A stretch of 23,240 nt of DNA from Candidatus Pacearchaeota archaeon (GCA_016186375.1 JACPLS010000039.1:1-23240), one strand, 5' to 3'. Counted from the stretch's first letter, positions 6,157 through 14,784 are shown. Made by a program: numbers and translations. Notes: generated by a model from the letters alone, not told the origin.

Positions 6157-6368
6157 CCTCTTTATTCTTTAATATGATCATTTGATGAAAAAGACATTTA
6201 TATATCTTTTTCTGAAGCCAATAAAACAATTATTAAAATCTTTTAGATAAAGAAAAATATTAGATTTCTTTATAAATTATAAATGTTTGATTTTATTTAT
6301 TTTGTGTTATTAATTTTCTTGGTTAAATAAAAATTAATTTTGATTCAAATTAAAAAAAAGCATTTGTT

Positions 6369-7394
6369 TTAGTCAAAAAGAGCATAAATGCTTTTGTCTT
6401 TAAAGGATTCAAGCAAAGTGATTAAATAAGCCAGAATAAGGGGGCCAATAATGAGGCCCATAATTCCAAAAACAAAGAGGCCTCCTAACATACCTATTAA
6501 TATTATAGCTGGGGAGACATCAGTTTTTCTTGAAACTATATATGGACGAAGAAAATTATCAATCAGAGAAACTATAAATAAGTTGTAAAAAAGAAAAATT
6601 AGCGCTATACCAGTTGGTTTAACTGTAAACATATAAATTGAGATAGGTACCCATACAATAAAAGGGCCTAGAAAGGGTAAAATAGAGAAGAAAATTGCAA
6701 GCACTGTGAGAACAAGGATATTCTTAACACCAAAAACTACAAAACCTATTCCTGCTAAAATTCCCTGAACAAGGCCAACTATTATTTGACCATAAATTAA
6801 AGAATCAGTCATGTCTTTAAAATGTTTAACAATAATTTTTTCTTTAGATTCATTTAAAGGTGAAAGGCCTTTGGCAAAACTGACCAATTGGTCAGAATCT
6901 CTCATTGCAAAAAAGAAGGTGAATGCTACTATGAATAAATGAAGTGTTATTACGGGAATATTTAATACTAGTTTAAGTAGTTCGCTCCTTGCAGTTGTTG
7001 TGGCGCTTTCTACAATATTAGAAAGAGTTTTAGATGTTTGGAATATGAACTGATCTGAAACTGAAGGAAAAAGAGTTCTTAGAAAGTTTTCCATATTAAA
7101 TCCTTGAGATGCAATAAAGACTTCTGATATTTCTCTAAGGATCAATGGGAGCATCACCCATAATAATCCGATAATTACAGCAATAATTATAAGAGAAACA
7201 ATTGAAGCTGCCAGAGTCTTATTCTCAATGTGTTTATGTATTTTCTTATGGAGAGGCATAAAAATATAAGCAACTATTAATCCAGCAATTATAGACATCA
7301 AAATCGGTCTAATCAAGAGAAATGATAAGACTAAAAGTATTAAAACTAATATAATTGTTGAAAGGCGCCTTACTTCTTTCTCTCCGAAATTCAT
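6369..7394 (-). CDS. AI-2E family (UPF0118/PerM-like) membrane transporter
   Basis: About 341 residues with a family-typical layout: two or three N-terminal helices (LSTIILVLILLVLSFLLI, then ILMSIIAGLIVAYIFMPL) and a helix around IVSLIIIAVIIGLLWV. A soluble amphipathic region near residues 90-135 follows, then four or more helices including FGVKNILVLTVLAIFFSILPF and the C-terminal block GMLGGLFVFGIMGLIIGPL. The family includes E. coli TqsA/YdgG, but substrates are mostly unknown (autoinducer, Na+/H+ or small-molecule export), so only the family is assigned. The frame extends to an ATG at 7415; the ATG at 7394 is chosen because a TATA box is centred 25 bp upstream of it. Confidence 0.88.
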   Translation of the reverse strand: MNFGEKEVRRLSTIILVLILLVLSFLLIRPILMSIIAGLIVAYIFMPLHKKIHKHIENKTLAASIVSLIIIAVIIGLLWVMLPLILREISEVFIASQGFNMENFLRTLFPSVSDQFIFQTSKTLSNIVESATTTARSELLKLVLNIPVITLHLFIVAFTFFFAMRDSDQLVSFAKGLSPLNESKEKIIVKHFKDMTDSLIYGQIIVGLVQGILAGIGFVVFGVKNILVLTVLAIFFSILPFLGPFIVWVPISIYMFTVKPTGIALIFLFYNLFIVSLIDNFLRPYIVSRKTDVSPAIILIGMLGGLFVFGIMGLIIGPLILAYLITLLESFKDKSIYALFD

Positions 7395-7415
7395 AAATAA
7401 ACATATATCCATCAA

Positions 7416-7423
7416 TATATAAA
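7416..7423 (-). promoter_or_regulatory. TATA box for the AI-2E-family gene
   Basis: TTTATATA on the minus strand, centred about 25 bp upstream of the ATG at 7394. It overlaps the alternative upstream ATG at 7415 and argues against that start. Confidence 0.6.
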
Positions 7424-7508
7424 TCTTAACAAGACTTCGAAATTAATTATTGATTTGATTTTTTTAATATCGGAATGCCTAATTAAGGATATTGAGATGC
7501 TTGTTTAG

Positions 7509-7527
7509 GGGTTAATTAAATTTATAA
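7509..7527 (+). repeat. 19-bp direct repeat, copy 1 (promoter-like)
   Basis: GGGTTAATTAAATTTATAA, identical to 7900-7918. It contains the palindrome TTAATTAA and a TATA-like TTTATAA. It is flanked by a 9-bp inverted pair, AATATCGGA (7466-7474) and TCCGATATT (7544-7552). Transcription from it would start near 7549 and give a 45-base leader before the gene at 7595. Confidence 0.6.
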
Positions 7528-7566
7528 GATTGGAGACAAAGTGTCCGATATTTTATGGAGATAGCA

Positions 7567-7575
7567 TTATAAATA
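7567..7575 (+). promoter_or_regulatory. TATA box for the 93-aa gene
   Basis: TTATAAATA centred 24 bp upstream of the ATG at 7595; leaderless arrangement. Confidence 0.55.
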
Positions 7576-7594
7576 AAATAAATTCACGTGGAAT

Positions 7595-7876
7595 ATGCTA
7601 ATAAGAATTTTAGATACTACTCAAATCGATAATGAAAATTCTCAAATTATGGGGGAATTAATTACAGATTTAAGAAGAATGGACCATTTAAAGCATTTGG
7701 AATCTCCAGATGGATGTAATGCATATAAATTAAGGGTGTTGCCCTCATTAAGAACTTATTCTATCTTATTACATAGGTTTAGGTTTGAAATACAATATGG
7801 AATTCTAGTTAACGATAAGTTCCGACCAGTAGGAAAGGTTGTAAATCAGCAAACTGAGACGTTGCCTATGATTTAA
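7595..7876 (+). CDS. Hypothetical protein, 93 aa
   Basis: A soluble, mixed alpha/beta small protein (GELITDLRRMDHLKHLESPD, then YSILLHRFRFEIQYGIL) without membrane segments, cysteine motifs or a fold I recognise. The start fits a TATA box 24 bp upstream. It lies between two exact copies of a 19-bp promoter-like element (7509-7527 and 7900-7918), which suggests it was inserted or arose with a promoter duplication. It is followed 64 bases later by a gene on the same strand. Confidence 0.6.
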   Translation: MLIRILDTTQIDNENSQIMGELITDLRRMDHLKHLESPDGCNAYKLRVLPSLRTYSILLHRFRFEIQYGILVNDKFRPVGKVVNQQTETLPMI

Positions 7877-7899
7877 TATTAATTCGACTGAAGATTTGA

Positions 7900-7918
7900 G
7901 GGTTAATTAAATTTATAA
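7900..7918 (+). repeat. 19-bp direct repeat, copy 2, serving as promoter of the 234-aa gene
   Basis: This is identical to 7509-7527. Its TTTATAAA (7912-7919) is centred about 25 bp upstream of the ATG at 7941, so this copy fits a promoter position. An AAGGAG at 7932-7937 also lies just before that ATG, so a leadered transcript cannot be excluded. Confidence 0.65.
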
Positions 7919-7940
7919 ATCTATTTTTTCTAAGGAGATA

Positions 7941-8645
7941 ATGAAAGATGTAATTCACAAGATTTTCCTAAAAGAATTTGATGAAGATGTCCATAGCTCT
8001 TTAGTAAAATTTAGCAGAGGAGATTTTGCCAATAGATATTTGATTGAGGCAAAAAAGCAGAAGGAAAGGTGGTTGATAAAAACTAGCGCAGAATATGGAA
8101 ATTATCTAGTCCGTACCTGTCTGGAAAAATCATCTAATGAAGTAGAAGTAACAGGAGTTATCGTGGCAACATTTAATATCCAAGATAAAGCACAGTTCCC
8201 AATAGAGAGAATTAAGCAGTTTATGGGAGTAAAACAGGCGGTTGTCAATACAAAGGTTTCTCCTGATAAGATTATTTCTCTAATGAATGAATTTCCAAAA
8301 GCATTTTACGCACTCTCATTTAAAACAGATAATTATGAGTTAAAAGTTAAATCAAAAGCACCGAAAAGTGCTAAACCACCGACAAAAGGTGATAAAGAAG
8401 TTTCAGCAGATTTCTGTACTTTAAAAACTTCAGATGGCTCTATTATAAAAGATATGCTATTTGAAATATCGAATTTTAAAGAAGCAAATGTCAAACATAT
8501 TATACAGATTAATGAAATTATTTTACCTGAAGGAATCGAAGACCCAGCTGAATTGAGAGAAAAAGCAAAAAGGAGAGGAGTTGTGATAAGAACTTTGAAA
8601 ATTGATGGGAAAGAAATAAAGAGTGAGACAGAGTTTGAGGCTTAA
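7941..8645 (+). CDS. Hypothetical protein, 234 aa
   Basis: The N-terminal region VKFSRGDFANRYLIEAKKQK, followed by RWLIKTSAEYGNYLV, looks like a conserved domain. I have the impression that similar proteins occur in other DPANN archaea, but the function is unknown to me. The middle contains FMGVKQAVVNTKVSPDKI and a Lys/Pro/Ala-rich linker (KSKAPKSAKPPTKGDKE, about residues 136-152). The rest is a basic second half ending AELREKAKRRGVVIRTLKIDG. No membrane segment. The high Lys content and flexible linker would suit a nucleic-acid- or ribosome-associated protein, but that is only inference. Confidence 0.75.
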   Translation: MKDVIHKIFLKEFDEDVHSSLVKFSRGDFANRYLIEAKKQKERWLIKTSAEYGNYLVRTCLEKSSNEVEVTGVIVATFNIQDKAQFPIERIKQFMGVKQAVVNTKVSPDKIISLMNEFPKAFYALSFKTDNYELKVKSKAPKSAKPPTKGDKEVSADFCTLKTSDGSIIKDMLFEISNFKEANVKHIIQINEIILPEGIEDPAELREKAKRRGVVIRTLKIDGKEIKSETEFEA

Positions 8646-8777
8646 ACTATTTTCTCCTATATTTATCTCAATAAAAATCTCCTGCAGAATTTCCCACTCC
8701 GATTATTGATTTTATTAATTTCATCTTTTATCGCTATTTGGTCATTATTAAATCTTAATTAAAATGATATTAATTAT

Positions 8778-9209
8778 TTAACAACGATTAGTCGATAAAA
8801 AACCCCCTATAGATTTACCTTCATATAATTTTCCATTAGTTAAAGTAATAACTAATTTCACTTTCCTTTTATCATTAAAAATTTTTCCTCCGGGAGTTTG
8901 TTTTCTATTAATTTCTTGTTCTAAAAACACAATTACGCTATCAATCTCATTAACTTTAATATTTAATTTTTCTATTTCTTTATATAAAAAATCTACCTTA
9001 TTTTTTATTATGCTTTTTATCTCAATGTCATCATAATTAGAAGGAGTAATCTCATTTTTCTTGAGATTAAAAGATAATTTCTGAGGATTTTCTTTATTTT
9101 TCTCGCCAATCATTCCTATAGGATACCATAAGCTTTCATAACTTGGGTTACTTATTAAGCTATTACAAAAATTATTTGCTATTCCATTAATTATTTTATA
9201 TTTTACCAT
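8778..9209 (-). CDS. Hypothetical protein, 143 aa, downstream of the corrinoid adenosyltransferase
   Basis: The gene starts one base after the TGA of the adenosyltransferase gene (TGA-T-ATG), so the two are almost certainly co-transcribed and translationally coupled. The product has a coiled-coil-like segment (KVDFLYKEIEKLNIKVNEID) and a beta-rich C-terminus (KVKLVITLTNGKLYEGKSIG). No signal peptide, membrane helix or cofactor motif is visible and I recognise no family. Coupling is the only functional hint. Confidence 0.68.
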   Translation of the reverse strand: MVKYKIINGIANNFCNSLISNPSYESLWYPIGMIGEKNKENPQKLSFNLKKNEITPSNYDDIEIKSIIKNKVDFLYKEIEKLNIKVNEIDSVIVFLEQEINRKQTPGGKIFNDKRKVKLVITLTNGKLYEGKSIGGFLSTNRC

Positions 9210-9210
9210 A

Positions 9211-9753
9211 TCAATACTCCAAGCCTTTTCTAGCCATAATGCCTTTATCGTAAGGATGTTTAATTTTCTTAATTTCAGTAACGAGATCAGCGAGCTCGAA
9301 AACTAAGGGAAGAGGCTTATGAGAGCCAGTAAGTATAAGTTCCTGTTTTGGGGGTTTTTCTTTTATTAATTGTATTATATCTTCTTCTTTTAACAATCCT
9401 AGCTGAACAGCATAAAGAATTTCATCAGCTATAATTATATCATATTTTCCTAAACAGGATTTAAGATAAACAAACGCTTCTTTAACTTTTTCAATGTGCT
9501 CTTCTTTTGGAGTTCCTATAATCCATGAGCCAGTGCCAAATCGCTTAAACGAAAAACTATCAAATTTTTCTATTGCTTTTAATTCTCCGGGATAATCAAT
9601 TTCAGAATCTCCTGTTCCATCTTTCATAAATTGAACTAAATGTACACTATAACCATTACCGCAAGCGCGAAGCGCGGTTCCTAACGCGCTTGTTGTTTTG
9701 CCCTTTCCATTGCCCCAAAATACCTGTACTAAACCGAGATACGATTTGTCCAT
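9211..9753 (-). CDS. Cob(I)alamin adenosyltransferase, CobA/CobO/BtuR family
   Basis: A 180-aa P-loop protein beginning LGLVQVFWGNGKGKTTSALG, with the family P-loop GNGKGKTT (residues 14-21). LRACGNGYSVHLVQFMKDG, the acidic strand YDIIIADEILYAVQLGLL (Walker B-like) and ELILTGSHKPLPLVFELADLVTE are further family blocks. The family transfers the adenosyl group of ATP to Co(I) corrinoid to make adenosylcobalamin. Length is normal for CobO-type enzymes. No other corrinoid gene is in the window, so the role could be salvage, and some CobA-like P-loop proteins in small genomes may have other tasks. A TATA box 25 bp upstream supports the ATG at 9753. Confidence 0.9.
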   Translation of the reverse strand: MDKSYLGLVQVFWGNGKGKTTSALGTALRACGNGYSVHLVQFMKDGTGDSEIDYPGELKAIEKFDSFSFKRFGTGSWIIGTPKEEHIEKVKEAFVYLKSCLGKYDIIIADEILYAVQLGLLKEEDIIQLIKEKPPKQELILTGSHKPLPLVFELADLVTEIKKIKHPYDKGIMARKGLEY

Positions 9754-9774
9754 CTCTTAGTTAGGTAAAAGAAA

Positions 9775-9782
9775 TATATAAA
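9775..9782 (-). promoter_or_regulatory. TATA box for the corrinoid adenosyltransferase
   Basis: TTTATATA on the minus strand, centred about 25 bp upstream of the ATG at 9753. Confidence 0.65.
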
Positions 9783-9822
9783 TTTAGTTAATCTCTTCCG
9801 TTAATTTATTAATTCAGAAATG

Positions 9823-9861
9823 TTTAAATATGAGTAATACTTGATAATACAAGATAAGATA
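9823..9861 (+). promoter_or_regulatory. Promoter and candidate operator of the envelope locus
   Basis: A perfect TTTAAATA (9823-9830) would start transcription near 9852. Directly downstream lie TAATACTT (9835-9842, repeated at 9893-9900), GATAA at 9843-9847 and 9853-9857 (exactly 10 bp apart) and the short inverted repeat CTTG-ATAATA-CAAG. Repeats spaced by one helical turn are what ribbon-helix-helix repressors bind, and the first gene of the operon encodes one. A second AT-rich TATA-like stretch (about 9862-9878) could serve a shorter transcript. Confidence 0.45.
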
Positions 9862-9907
9862 TAATATATTAAATATACTTAGTGAGATAAAATAATACTT
9901 TAGAAAA

Positions 9908-10060
9908 ATGAAAAAGAGAGTATCCGCAACTATAGATCCTGAAACAGACAAAATTCTAGATCGTTTAATTGAAGTAGGCAATTATAGAAATAAATCTCAT
10001 ATAATTGAAGATGCTATTTTATTGTTATCGAAGGAGAAAAATGTTAAAAATAAAAAATAA
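9908..10060 (+). CDS. Ribbon-helix-helix transcriptional regulator, 50 aa
   Basis: The small gene reads KKRVSATIDPETDKILDRLI then EVGNYRNKSHIIEDAILLLS. This is a canonical ribbon-helix-helix (MetJ/Arc/CopG-like) domain: a short beta strand (RVSATID), helix 1 (ETDKILDRLIEVG), a turn with NYRNKS and helix 2. Such proteins bind DNA as dimers through the paired strands. The frame upstream is closed by TAA at 9893-9895, so the ATG at 9908 is the start. It overlaps the following pilin-like gene by 20 bases in another frame, which implies co-transcription and control of the downstream envelope locus. It could alternatively be a solitary antitoxin-like protein. Confidence 0.85.
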   Translation: MKKRVSATIDPETDKILDRLIEVGNYRNKSHIIEDAILLLSKEKNVKNKK

Positions 10061-10805
10061 AAAAGCACAAGTAGCAATATTTTTCATAATCGCTATTGTA
10101 ATAGTTGCATTTATTGCAATAATCTTTGTTTTTTCAAAAAAAGCGATTGTTCCATCTGTGGAAATTGCAAACCCTCAAGAAAGAATTGAATCTTGCGCCA
10201 GAGAAGCAACAAATGAAGCCGCGGATTTGATAATAAAACATGGAGGATTTGTAGAACCAAGAAACTTTAAAGAATATAACAAGAACAAAGTAGAATATTT
10301 ATGTGAGAATACTGGGAATTATAAGCCATGTATTAACCAACATCCACTTCTATTGGAAGAGATAAAAAACGAGATTTTAGACTTCGCATTACCTAGGATT
10401 GACCAGTGTTTCTCGATAATAAAAGAAGAATATGAAAAGAGGCAATATAATGTTATAATGGAACCAATGAAGATTAACATATCTCTTGCTACAGATAGAA
10501 TTTACCTTTTCATATCTAGAGATTTAACTTTATCGAAACAAGAAAAAACAAAAAGATTTAAGGATTTCAAAATTGAAATTAATAATCCTCTCTTTGACCT
10601 TACAAAAGTTGCGACTGAAATAGGAAATCAAGAAGCAAAGTTTTGCTATTTTGAATATGTCGGTTACATGATCCTTTATCCAAGATTTGGTATAAAAAAA
10701 GTTGCCCTATCTGATTCAACAAAAGTCTATACTATTAAAGACAAACATTCAAATAAAGAGATGAATATCGCAGTGAGAGGCTGTGCTATTCCGCCGGGAA
10801 TTTAA
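10041..10805 (+). CDS. Pilin-like single-pass surface protein A1 of cassette 1
   Basis: A 254-aa protein with a short basic N-terminus, the motif KKAQVAIFF and one hydrophobic helix (AIFFIIAIVIVAFIAIIFVF), then an extracellular-type domain. The N-terminus resembles archaeal class III (type IV pilin) signal peptides, K-[AG]-Q, but has Phe where pilins have Glu at +5. The domain holds conserved Cys in ESCAREA, YLCENTGNYKPC and DQCFSII, plus the motifs GGFVEPRNFKEY and EYEKRQYNV, and ends IPPGI. All of these recur in the paralogue at 14807. The ATG at 10041 is chosen over one at 10005 because it gives the conserved N-terminus and has AAGGAG at 10031-10036. Four bases separate it from the giant gene. 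Confidence 0.8.
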   Translation: MLKIKNKKAQVAIFFIIAIVIVAFIAIIFVFSKKAIVPSVEIANPQERIESCAREATNEAADLIIKHGGFVEPRNFKEYNKNKVEYLCENTGNYKPCINQHPLLLEEIKNEILDFALPRIDQCFSIIKEEYEKRQYNVIMEPMKINISLATDRIYLFISRDLTLSKQEKTKRFKDFKIEINNPLFDLTKVATEIGNQEAKFCYFEYVGYMILYPRFGIKKVALSDSTKVYTIKDKHSNKEMNIAVRGCAIPPGI

Positions 10806-10809
10806 TAAT

Positions 10810-13800
10810 ATGGTGATAATAAAAACAAATAATAAATATAAAAAAGAGAGAAGTAAAAAACTTATCAGATTTGAAGTTATATTACAGATAGCACTTCTTA
10901 TAGGCGTGACATTTGCTTTTTCTTTCATGATTAATGAAGCTTTCAAATCTCAAAATATAGATTATCAAATTATTAAGAAAGAAGAGAAAAGAATAGAAAG
11001 TAATAAGGTATTGTTAAATGCTTTGAAATTTATTAGGTCTTTTATTTTCAATGAGAAAGGACTAGTTTCTGCCTTGGAAAATAGTGATTTACAACAAGGG
11101 GCGCAAACTTGTTTAAAGACAAAAGATAACAAAATATGCCAAAGTTTTCCAGCAAGTGAATGCGAAGAAAAGTGTGATGGAAAATGCCTTCCAACAACTA
11201 TTGATAAAGTAGCCCAATGTAAAGTAGGAACTTGTTACAATACAAATGAAGGTATTTGTTCTGTTGGGGCACCTAGGGCGAAATGTGAAGAGGGTGGAGG
11301 AAAATGGTTTGATGATCCTTATGGAAATGTCCAGCAATGCAAGCAAGGTTGTTGCGTTCTAGGTGAAGGAGCATATTTTGGGACGGAAAAACAATGTGAG
11401 AAAGATTCTTCTGCCCTCGGATTAAAAAAAGATTTTAGACCAGAGATAACGACAGAAATTGGCTGTCTTGCTTTGGCAAAAACACAGGAAGAAGGAGCAT
11501 GTGTATTTGAACAAGAATTTGAAAATACTTGTAGATTTACTACAAAAACCAATTGCCTCCAAAATTATAAAGGAAAGTTTTATTCTGGCCTGTTATGTTC
11601 AAATAAAGAACTAAAGACAAATTGCAAACAGCAAGCAACTGCAAAATGCGCCGAAGGAAAAGATGAAATATATTGGTTTGATTCTTGTGGAAATAGGGAA
11701 AATATTTATGATTCTAACAAATTAAAAAGCTACAATGGTGGAAAAGTTTTAGGCAAAGATGAAAGTTGTTCTCTTGGAACAGATAAGAATCTTTTGGCAA
11801 ACCAAAAAAGCTGTGGAAACTGTGATTACCTTTTAGGAAGCAAATGCGAAAAGAAAACAACAAGTGAGAAGTTATCAGATAGTGCATTTGATTTTGTTTG
11901 TAAAGATTTGAGTTGTATAGATTCTGAGGGGAAGAAAAAAGCACATGGAGAATCTTGGTGCGCTTATCAAGGATCAATAGGGACAGATAAAGGAGCTGAT
12001 TCTTTACTTCGTTCAACGGATATTGCTGGAAGCAGGCAATTCAGGAAAGTCTGTATAGATGGATCGATTAATACAGAACCGTGTGCTGATTTTAGGAATG
12101 AAATTTGTGTCGAGGCAAAGACTCCTCTTCCTGGCGGAGGAACATTTTCTTCTGCAGCCTGTCGCATAAACAGATGGCAGCAATGTATTGAATATAATTC
12201 TGAAGTTAAGAGCAAAGACAAATCTTTGCGTGCTGGTGAAGAAAAGAAAAGAGATGACAAGTGCACAAAAAATCCTGACTGTTTTGTAAAAGAAGTTAAT
12301 ATTAATAGAAAAGGATTTAAGTTCAATATTTGCGCTCCTAAATACCCGCCAGGATTTGACCTCACTTCATCAGATTCTGGTTTTGGAGGTGAAGCAATAT
12401 GCTCTTTAGCAACACAAAAATGTACTGTTATTTATGTTAAAGGTCTTGGCGGCTGGGACTGCAAAGCTAATTGCAATTGCGCAAAGCCAAAATTTGCAGA
12501 GCAAATGAATGACTTATGTATAAGCTTAGGAGATTGCGGGACAAAGGTAAATATTGTTGGTGATTTAACAAAAAATCATTTTGTTTTCAAGAGTAAAAAG
12601 AAAGATAATTTAGGAAAAGAAATAGGAGAAAAGGGTGACTTAAGCGCAGGTTACATTTCAGGATTGAAAAAATATATAAATGTTGTTTCTGGTAAAGTTG
12701 CTGATCCTGGAAATTTGAGTGAATTTTATGGTGAATTGGGAATTCCTGGTGGCCTTGGTCTCGCCAAAACGCCCGCAGATAAAACAGCCGCTGTGATAAA
12801 GATGGCTTCGATGACTTCAGGTATGGCTGGCATCTTAATCATGGGCGCAGTCAAATTAGGAATAGCTATACCTGGCTTAACTTTTGCAGCAGGAAGCACA
12901 CTTTATACTATACCAGTTACGACCACTACTGCAACCGGCACTACAACAGTTACTAGTGGATCTGTCGGCGCTGCTGGACCTGGTATTACTGGATTAGGTG
13001 GTGCAGTAGCTGGAGCAGCTGTTGGATTAGCAGTTGTTTCTTTATTATTGAGTTTTACAGGAGTTGGGAGAGGATTACCTCCAGCTGTTACTTACAGTTT
13101 AATGGCTGTCGGAGCAGTTGCAGGTGCAATTATTGGATCTCAAGTTATAGGCACAGGAACTGGATCTATTGCTGCCGCTTTAGCTCCATTATTAACAGTG
13201 GCGATAATAGCAATAATAGTTGTAATCGTGGTGATTATTATCTTTGCTGCTCTAGGCATAGGTAAAATAAAGAAAGTATATTACACATTCCAATGCCAGC
13301 CATGGCAAGCTCCGACGGGAGGAGTGAAATGCCAGCAATGTGGGAAAGATGGATTGCCATGTTCTCCTTATGCTTGTCATTCACTAGGACAGACTTGTGA
13401 ATTCTTAAATGAAGGAACTGGGGAGGAGCAATGTGTTGATATTGGAAAGGATGATGCTGCATCTCCGGTTATTAAAGTAATGAAAAATATTCTCCCTCAA
13501 GAATATTCCCTGGAAGAATCAGAATTAGGAATAAAGATAAAATCACAAAGTAATGATGGATGCATAGCAGAAAGTTATCAGCTAATTCCATTCGGCATTG
13601 AAATAAATGAACCCGCTCAATGTAAAATAAGCGAGGAATCTGGAAAAAGCTTCGATGAAATGGAAGCTAACTTTGGAGGAAGAAACTTATATCTCAGAAA
13701 TCATACAAATCCTTTAATAATTCCTAGCTTAGAAAGTTTAGGATTAGAGAGCTTTGACCCTAGGGCAAAATCTGATTTTAATATTTATGTGCGATGCCAA

Positions 13801-14784
13801 GATAAAAACGGCAATAAGAACGATAAAGACTTTGTAATTAATTTCTGTGTTAAACAAGGAAATGATACAACTCCTGCAATAATAGCAGCTAGAGAACCTT
13901 ACTCTGAATTTGTAAGCTTTAATGCAACTCAACTTGATGCTTCTGTTTTCACAAATGAGCCAGCTGAATGTAGTTGGGATTCTAAAGACTTGGATTATAG
14001 TTCAATGAAGAATAATTTTTCATGTGAAAATGAGTTTGAAGATAGACAATTACTAGGCTGGCAGTGCAACACAATATTTCCAATAACTGAAAATGAGCAT
14101 AAATATTATATCCGTTGTTTAGATCAGCCATGGCTTGAAGGAGAAAATGCAACCAGAAGAAATTCAAATAAACAAAGTTATGAATTTAAAATTTTTAGAA
14201 GTAAGAGCAATTTGCAAATTGATTCAATAAGTGTTGATAACAAGAGTTTTGCATTTGGTACAGAACTTGGAACAGTCGATATTGTCGTAAAAACCTCTGG
14301 AGGAGTTGACGGAACAGCAAGATGCTTCTATTCTTGGAATGGATTATCCGGTATTGAATTCGGAGAAGGAAGTTGGACTTCATCACACAGGCAAGTTTTT
14401 AATGCGATACTTCCCGGAGATTATGATTTCCCTGTTAGATGCGAAGATACTTCTGGAAACATTGCTGAAAAGACTGCTAAATTTAAGGTAAAGTTTGACA
14501 ATGAACCGCCGAAAGTAACAAGAGTCTACGATCAGTCTGGACAATTAGCAGTAATAACTAATGAAAAAGCCAAATGTTTTTTCAGCTTCAATCAAGCAGA
14601 ACAATGCTCATTTGATATAAAAAATGCTACTGAGATGTCTGGTTCTGATTTATTGCACAACACAGAACTAAAAAAAGGAGATAAATATTATATTAAGTGT
14701 AATGATGAATTTAATAATTATCCTGGAACTTGCAGCATTATTGTCAAAGGAGGGTCATATGATACTAAGGCGCAAGAGTTATAA
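10810..14784 (+). CDS. Giant cysteine-rich, Ig-like membrane surface protein B1 (fused form)
   Basis: A 1324-aa protein. Order: an N-terminal anchor (about residues 20-44, ILQIALLIGVTFAFSFMI); a cysteine-rich domain at about 95-590 with motifs such as CKVGTCYN, QGCCVLGEGA, KSCGNCDYLLGSKC, HGESWCAY, CADFRNEIC, AACRINRWQQC and LGDCG; a Gly/Ala/Thr-rich hydrophobic block at about 655-820 with several membrane helices; a small Cys knot (FQCQPWQAPTGGVKCQQC); and Ig-like repeats marked by INEPAQC, TNEPAEC, RCEDTSGN and TNEKAKC. The Cys-rich and Ig parts are presumably outside the cell, with disulfides. Its two halves match two separate genes of cassette 2. No known function; an adhesin, a pilus/envelope scaffold or a contact apparatus are guesses. 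Confidence 0.85.
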   Translation: MVIIKTNNKYKKERSKKLIRFEVILQIALLIGVTFAFSFMINEAFKSQNIDYQIIKKEEKRIESNKVLLNALKFIRSFIFNEKGLVSALENSDLQQGAQTCLKTKDNKICQSFPASECEEKCDGKCLPTTIDKVAQCKVGTCYNTNEGICSVGAPRAKCEEGGGKWFDDPYGNVQQCKQGCCVLGEGAYFGTEKQCEKDSSALGLKKDFRPEITTEIGCLALAKTQEEGACVFEQEFENTCRFTTKTNCLQNYKGKFYSGLLCSNKELKTNCKQQATAKCAEGKDEIYWFDSCGNRENIYDSNKLKSYNGGKVLGKDESCSLGTDKNLLANQKSCGNCDYLLGSKCEKKTTSEKLSDSAFDFVCKDLSCIDSEGKKKAHGESWCAYQGSIGTDKGADSLLRSTDIAGSRQFRKVCIDGSINTEPCADFRNEICVEAKTPLPGGGTFSSAACRINRWQQCIEYNSEVKSKDKSLRAGEEKKRDDKCTKNPDCFVKEVNINRKGFKFNICAPKYPPGFDLTSSDSGFGGEAICSLATQKCTVIYVKGLGGWDCKANCNCAKPKFAEQMNDLCISLGDCGTKVNIVGDLTKNHFVFKSKKKDNLGKEIGEKGDLSAGYISGLKKYINVVSGKVADPGNLSEFYGELGIPGGLGLAKTPADKTAAVIKMASMTSGMAGILIMGAVKLGIAIPGLTFAAGSTLYTIPVTTTTATGTTTVTSGSVGAAGPGITGLGGAVAGAAVGLAVVSLLLSFTGVGRGLPPAVTYSLMAVGAVAGAIIGSQVIGTGTGSIAAALAPLLTVAIIAIIVVIVVIIIFAALGIGKIKKVYYTFQCQPWQAPTGGVKCQQCGKDGLPCSPYACHSLGQTCEFLNEGTGEEQCVDIGKDDAASPVIKVMKNILPQEYSLEESELGIKIKSQSNDGCIAESYQLIPFGIEINEPAQCKISEESGKSFDEMEANFGGRNLYLRNHTNPLIIPSLESLGLESFDPRAKSDFNIYVRCQDKNGNKNDKDFVINFCVKQGNDTTPAIIAAREPYSEFVSFNATQLDASVFTNEPAECSWDSKDLDYSSMKNNFSCENEFEDRQLLGWQCNTIFPITENEHKYYIRCLDQPWLEGENATRRNSNKQSYEFKIFRSKSNLQIDSISVDNKSFAFGTELGTVDIVVKTSGGVDGTARCFYSWNGLSGIEFGEGSWTSSHRQVFNAILPGDYDFPVRCEDTSGNIAEKTAKFKVKFDNEPPKVTRVYDQSGQLAVITNEKAKCFFSFNQAEQCSFDIKNATEMSGSDLLHNTELKKGDKYYIKCNDEFNNYPGTCSIIVKGGSYDTKAQEL

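Noticed and set aside
6157..6368. Possible small RNA or gene in the AT-rich gap upstream of AMP phosphorylase
   Set aside because: No open frame, stable hairpin or promoter-terminator pair could be seen.
11967..12365. A 132-codon minus-strand open frame within B1
   Set aside because: This is shadow of the Cys-rich domain of B1, which is matched by B2N in the sense frame.
10810..14784. B1 as two genes wrongly joined
   Set aside because: The frame is continuous for 1324 codons with no internal stop. The join lies in coding-like sequence between the Cys-rich end and the hydrophobic block, so fusion is taken as real.
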